From contig JBIIOU010000095.1 in assembly GCA_044336815.1 (NCBI GenBank), forward strand, positions 1 to 7,842: a DNA stretch of 7,842 bases. The letters are read 5' to 3'. Position numbers and translations under genes: made by a program. This DNA comes from GCA-2737125 sp044336815. Its GTDB lineage: Bacteria; Actinomycetota; Actinomycetes; S36-B12. Below are positions 5,267 to 7,842 of this stretch, piece after piece (positions within the stretch are counted from its first letter, which is position 1; each line of letters begins with the position of its first letter). The notes below the pieces were generated by a model. That model saw only the letters and a program-made list of their open reading frames with translations. It made no database searches and was not told the DNA's origin.

Positions 5267-5850
5267 GCCTCTATCCCACCATGGGACGGGGCCTGGCGCA
5301 CTGCGGCCACCAATTTATCGGCGATTAGCTTTAGTGCCTGCTCCACCTCGGTTGTCCAGGCCAGTTCATCCACTGCCTCACCTCGCACGAAACCTTGCTG
5401 CTGCCAATGCCCCACTTGCTCACGAAGTAGTGCGAAGTCACCCCATGGGTCTAAGCCCACAACCGGCTTGTCATGCATCCCAAGGCAGCGAGCCGTCCAG
5501 ACCTCCATTAGCTCTTCTAAGGTGCCAATTCCGCCCGGCAAGGCCAAGAAGGCGTCAGCGCGGTCGTCCATGATCCCTTTGCGCGCGCGCATGTCATCGG
5601 TGATTATTAACTCATCGGCGTCGTGATCTGCGACTTCCATGTCAACGAGTGCTTGCGGGATCACCCCGACGGTGTGGCCACCGGCCTTTCGAACCGCCCG
5701 CGCCACCGCCCCCATCATCGATACCGAACCACCACCTGAGACAAGTTGCCAGCCGCGTCTTGCAATCGCGGTACCGACCTGATCGGCTAGTGCCAGGTAG
5801 CGCTCATCGATCCCCGAACTCGAGGCGCAATAGACGCAGATTGTGGGCAC
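5263..5850 (-). CDS. LOG-family protein (TIGR00730; cytokinin riboside 5'-monophosphate phosphoribohydrolase type)
   Basis: A 195-residue Rossmann-fold protein with the LOG/lysine-decarboxylase-like signature: CVYCASS (5-11), GGGSVSMMG (39-47), MRARKGIMDDRADAFLALPG spanning 87-106, and catalytic PGGIGTLEE (105-113). The family hydrolyses N6-modified AMP (and other nucleoside monophosphates) to a free base and ribose 5-phosphate; the mycobacterial homologue Rv1205 makes cytokinins. I chose GTG 5850 because the family normally begins a few residues before the first strand, and AGGG lies about 8 bases upstream. A TTG at 5883 would add 11 residues but has only a weak GAAG and overlaps a palindrome of the yceI control region. 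It overlaps the DivIVA-domain gene by four bases and is divergent from yceI. Confidence 0.9.
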   Translation of the reverse strand: MPTICVYCASSSGIDERYLALADQVGTAIARRGWQLVSGGGSVSMMGAVARAVRKAGGHTVGVIPQALVDMEVADHDADELIITDDMRARKGIMDDRADAFLALPGGIGTLEELMEVWTARCLGMHDKPVVGLDPWGDFALLREQVGHWQQQGFVRGEAVDELAWTTEVEQALKLIADKLVAAVRQAPSHGGIEA

Positions 5851-5881
5851 GGCCCCAACCCTAGCCGCTCGATTTGGTGCC

Positions 5882-5895
5882 AATTGACTTCAATT
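5882..5895. promoter_or_regulatory. Perfect palindrome over the yceI -35 element
   Basis: AATTGA-CT-TCAATT is a perfect 6-bp inverted repeat with a 2-base centre, and it contains the TTGACT -35 box. It resembles the core of the operator-like site at 5912-5929 (TTGA/TCAA halves), so the same dimeric regulator may bind both. No regulator gene is present in the window. Confidence 0.45.
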
Positions 5896-5912
5896 AAATC
5901 TTCAACTATATT
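5884..5912 (+). promoter_or_regulatory. Sigma-70 type promoter of the YceI gene
   Basis: -35 TTGACT (5884-5889), a 17-base spacer, and -10 TATATT (5907-5912); each box is one base from consensus. Transcription would start near 5919, giving a leader of about 32 bases that ends in AGGGAG (5941-5946) 4 bases before the ATG. This is the clearest vegetative promoter in the window and lies in a markedly AT-rich patch. Confidence 0.65.
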
Positions 5913-5929
5913 AGTAGAACATTCAACTA
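5912..5929. promoter_or_regulatory. Operator-like inverted repeat at the yceI transcription start
   Basis: TAGTAGAA-CA-TTCAACTA is an 8-bp inverted repeat with one mismatch and a 2-base centre, in the size and form of MarR-type sites. It starts at the last base of the -10 box and covers the predicted start site, so binding would repress. TTCAACTAT at 5922-5930 recurs at 5901-5909, exactly 21 bases (two helical turns) upstream, where a degenerate left half CAATTAAA can be read. Regulator identity is unknown. Confidence 0.5.
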
Positions 5930-5950
5930 TCTAGTTATCAAGGGAGACCC

Positions 5951-6493
5951 ATGAGTAACCTGTCACCAGCCACTGGAACCTGGATCATTGATCCTTTCCA
6001 CACCACCATCGGCTTTTGGGTGCGCCACGCGATGGTCGCCAAAGTACGCGGTAATTTCGGCACCTACTCCGGCTCGTTCACCATTGATGGTGACAACCTG
6101 TCCGCTTCGTCAGCTGAGCTAACAATTGAGTCCGCCAGCATCAACACCAACTCTGCCGACCGCGATGCCCACTTGACATCCGCGGATTTCCTAGACGCTG
6201 AGAATTTCCCCACTCTCACTTTTGTCTCAACCGCTGTTGCCGCAAAGGGCGACGACATCTTCGTGACCGGTGACCTAACAATTCATGGAGTGACCAAGTC
6301 GGTCGAAGTGAAGTATGAATTTGTCGGAGCCAGTACCGATCCTTATGGCACCAATAAGGTCGGTTTCGAAGGCACCGCGAAAATCAGCCGTAAAGATTTC
6401 GGCTTAGTCTGGAATGCAGCGCTCGAAACCGGTGGCGTCTTGGTCGGCGATGAAATCCACTTAACCTTCGACGTCGAAGCTAATAAGCAGTAG
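5951..6493 (+). CDS. YceI-family lipocalin-like (polyisoprenoid-binding fold) protein
   Basis: A 180-residue single-domain YceI protein. Family landmarks are WIIDPFHTTIGFWVRHAMVA (11-30), VRGNFGTYSGSF (33-44), the SADRDAHLTSADFLDAENFP stretch (68-87), DLTIHGVTKSV (108-118) and the C-terminal NKVGFEGTAKISRKDFGLVW (135-154). The fold is a long beta-barrel that holds isoprenoid or other long-chain amphiphiles; the ligand here is unknown. There is no signal peptide, so this is a cytoplasmic form, as is common in actinobacteria. AGGGAG lies 4 bases before ATG 5951. The gene has its own promoter and operator-like palindromes, suggesting an induced response. It seems to be an addition to an otherwise conserved gene order, since mycobacteria carry other genes between the LOG gene and dapE. 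Its stop is 9 bases from that of dapE. Confidence 0.95.
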   Translation: MSNLSPATGTWIIDPFHTTIGFWVRHAMVAKVRGNFGTYSGSFTIDGDNLSASSAELTIESASINTNSADRDAHLTSADFLDAENFPTLTFVSTAVAAKGDDIFVTGDLTIHGVTKSVEVKYEFVGASTDPYGTNKVGFEGTAKISRKDFGLVWNAALETGGVLVGDEIHLTFDVEANKQ

Positions 6494-6502
6494 CAAGACC
6501 AC

Positions 6503-7573
6503 CTAGGCCAGCCAGGTACGCAACTGCAACTCGCAGGCCCGCAGTTGCTCAATTGATACATGCTCGTCAGCACTATGCGCAAGTGATGGGTCCCCCGGTC
6601 CGAAATTTAGGGCCGGGGTACCCATCGCCGAGAACCGGGCGACATCAGTCCAACCGAACTTGGGCGCCGGGGCTTGCCCAACCGCGGCAACAAACTCCGC
6701 AGCAGCCGGGCGATCAAGCCCAGGCCGGGCGCCCGCAGCCAGATCAACAACCACCACTTCGTAGCCATCAAAAACTTCCTCAACATGAGCCTGAGCCTCA
6801 GCGGTTGAGCGATCGGGCGCGAAGCGATAGTTCACGGTCACTACACAACTATCGGGGATTACATTTCCTGCTATACCGGCGTTGATCGCAACGGCATTTA
6901 GCCCCTCGCGATACTCGAGGCCGTCGACGATCGGCCGCCTGGGCACATAAGTGCCAAGTATCTGAAGCAAATCCAAGGTTGAGTGAATCGCATTTTCACC
7001 GAGCCAAGAGCGGGCACTGTGTGCGCGAACACCGTTGACACTGATCTCGGCACGCAAGGTGCCTTGACAGCCGGCCTCGACAGCAGCATTTGATGGCTCC
7101 AGCAAAATTGCGAGGTCGGCTTCTAAGAGGTGTGGTTGCTCATCAGCAAGTTTCTGCAACCCGTTAAATTTGCCGGCGACTTCCTCGCACTCATAAAAGA
7201 TGTAGGTAACATCACGGTTAGGGGTGGGGATAGTTGCCGCTAACCGAAGCGCAATTGCCACCCCGCCCTTCATATCGCATGAACCCAAGCCGTAAAGCTG
7301 GTCACCATTTAAGTGGTGCGGGATATTGTCGGCCGATGGCACGGTGTCGAGGTGGCCACCAAGTAGCACCCGCTCCGAATGACCCAGTTGGGTTTGAGCC
7401 ACGATGGTGTTACCAAATCGCTGAACCGTAAGGTGAGCGCAACCCGATAAGGCGGCCTGCACCAAATCCGCCAACCCCTGCTCCTGGTGTGACTGGCTCG
7501 GAACATCGATCAAGGCGGCTGTAAGAGCTACCACATCTGACGATAGGTCCAAGGTTCGATCCGCGATAGCCAC
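6503..7573 (-). CDS. dapE: Succinyl-diaminopimelate desuccinylase
   Basis: A 356-residue M20-family dinuclear zinc hydrolase that converts N-succinyl-LL-2,6-diaminopimelate to LL-2,6-diaminopimelate and succinate, for lysine and peptidoglycan. Visible metal and catalytic residues: His74 and Asp76 in GGHLDTVP, bridging Asp100 in GLGSCDMKGG, Glu130-Glu131 in YECEEVAG, Glu159 in LLEPSNA and His333 in LAHSADEH. The dimerisation-domain histidine is His185 (NGVRAHSARSW). Length matches actinobacterial DapE (about 354 residues). I placed the start at GTG 7573. The frame stays open to 7714, but the extra 47 residues are arginine/proline-rich, unlike DapE, and overlap dapD. No Shine-Dalgarno precedes the GTG, consistent with a leaderless transcript from a promoter shared with dapD. 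It is convergent with yceI. Confidence 0.95.
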   Translation of the reverse strand: MAIADRTLDLSSDVVALTAALIDVPSQSHQEQGLADLVQAALSGCAHLTVQRFGNTIVAQTQLGHSERVLLGGHLDTVPSADNIPHHLNGDQLYGLGSCDMKGGVAIALRLAATIPTPNRDVTYIFYECEEVAGKFNGLQKLADEQPHLLEADLAILLEPSNAAVEAGCQGTLRAEISVNGVRAHSARSWLGENAIHSTLDLLQILGTYVPRRPIVDGLEYREGLNAVAINAGIAGNVIPDSCVVTVNYRFAPDRSTAEAQAHVEEVFDGYEVVVVDLAAGARPGLDRPAAAEFVAAVGQAPAPKFGWTDVARFSAMGTPALNFGPGDPSLAHSADEHVSIEQLRACELQLRTWLA

Positions 7574-7578
7574 ATGGA

Positions 7579-7585
7579 TACGGTA
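7579..7585. promoter_or_regulatory. Symmetric two-way -10 element between dapE and dapD (leaderless starts)
   Basis: The heptamer TACGGTA reads TACGGT (7579-7584) rightward and TACCGT (7585-7580) leftward, both of the TANNNT form. Counting +1 as the seventh base past the last T gives 7591 rightward, the A of the dapD ATG, and 7573 leftward, the G of the dapE GTG. The whole gap is only 17 bases and neither gene has a Shine-Dalgarno, so two leaderless messages from one shared -10 is the simplest reading. No strong -35 is visible for either side. Confidence 0.5.
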
Positions 7586-7590
7586 GTGCG

Positions 7591-7842
7591 ATGAGCACTC
7601 ACCCTGACTTAACCCCGGTGGCCGGCCCCGCCTCGGCCATCGGCCTTGCGACGGTAGCTGGCGATGTTGTACTGGACGTCTGGTATCCGGCCCCGACACT
7701 CGGTGCCATCCCAAAGGATGTCCCTGATATCAGTAGCGGCATCAACTCAACCGAAACCATCGGAGCTCAGGTCCTCAGCATTTCCACAACTATCGCCGAT
7801 TTGGCAGCGCCACCACTCGACACCGCCGATGCCTACCTACGA
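7591..7842 (+). CDS. dapD: Tetrahydrodipicolinate N-succinyltransferase, 5' part only
   Basis: Eighty-four codons from ATG 7591 run open to the window edge; the rest, including the left-handed beta-helix catalytic part, lies outside. Residues 14-35 (ASAIGLATVAGDVVLD followed by VWYPAP) match the N-terminus of actinobacterial DapD, and ADAYLR at 79-84 corresponds to the mycobacterial DAYLRLHLLS region. The enzyme adds succinate from succinyl-CoA to tetrahydrodipicolinate, two steps before the DapE reaction, which fits the divergent pairing with dapE. No Shine-Dalgarno precedes the ATG, so a leaderless message is likely. Nothing in the visible part is damaged. Confidence in identity rests on the N-terminal match plus context. 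Confidence 0.9.
   Translation, partial: MSTHPDLTPVAGPASAIGLATVAGDVVLDVWYPAPTLGAIPKDVPDISSGINSTETIGAQVLSISTTIADLAAPPLDTADAYLR

Noticed and set aside
6501..6518. ACCTAGGC-CA-GCCAGGT hairpin between yceI and dapE as a terminator
   Set aside because: The stem is only 7 bp with a bulge, has no T-run on either side, and lies mostly inside the dapE 3' coding end.
6553..6885. 110-codon + strand frame rich in Gln/Pro/Arg
   Set aside because: It is antisense to the dapE 3' half, has repeat-like composition only, and dapE is intact there.
7574..7714. Upstream extension of dapE to 7714
   Set aside because: The added residues are Arg/Pro-rich, unlike DapE N-termini, and would overlap the start of dapD on the other strand.

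Overview
The window looks like chromosomal core sequence from an actinobacterium (Actinomycetota). The gene order matches, inverted as a block, the Mycobacterium tuberculosis stretch Rv1232c to Rv1201c as I remember it: CBS/MgtE-N protein, DUF1003, mrp, tatB, htrA, O-methyltransferase, DUF3117, DivIVA-domain protein, LOG-family protein, dapE, dapD. The relative orientation of every shared gene is kept. Base composition is only moderately GC-rich by eye and gene packing is very tight (stop-codon overlaps, 9-17 bp gaps). This could fit a streamlined aquatic lineage such as Nanopelagicales, but that placement is a guess.

Layout. Positions 1-2113 (+) hold a probable operon: the 3' end of a CBS-domain protein, a DUF1003 membrane protein and the Fe-S carrier ATPase Mrp. 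Mrp converges on an htrA-tatB operon (- strand, 3707-2110), and the two facing stop codons share one CTAG. Divergent from htrA is a SAM-dependent O-methyltransferase (3770-4450 +) that appears to start at ATT behind a perfect Shine-Dalgarno. A hairpin at 4469-4502 separates it from a leftward group: LOG-family phosphoribohydrolase, a small DivIVA-domain membrane protein, a decayed SRPBCC-family gene and the 55-residue DUF3117 protein. A YceI-family gene (5951-6493 +) follows its own AT-rich promoter with palindromic operator-like sites. It converges on dapE (7573-6503 -), and dapD starts divergently at 7591 and runs off the window.

Functions. Envelope quality control and export (HtrA, TatB), Fe-S delivery (Mrp) and lysine/diaminopimelate synthesis (DapD, DapE) are ordinary housekeeping. 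I see no mobile element, CRISPR array, RNA gene or defence system, and nothing that looks like a new multi-gene system. The points most worth a second look are local: a symmetric, apparently leaderless two-way promoter between dapE and dapD; the ATT start of the methyltransferase; the SRPBCC pseudogene, whose internal deletion junction reads correctly in two frames; the yceI promoter-operator; and the absence of sigE/rseA from their usual place beside htrA.
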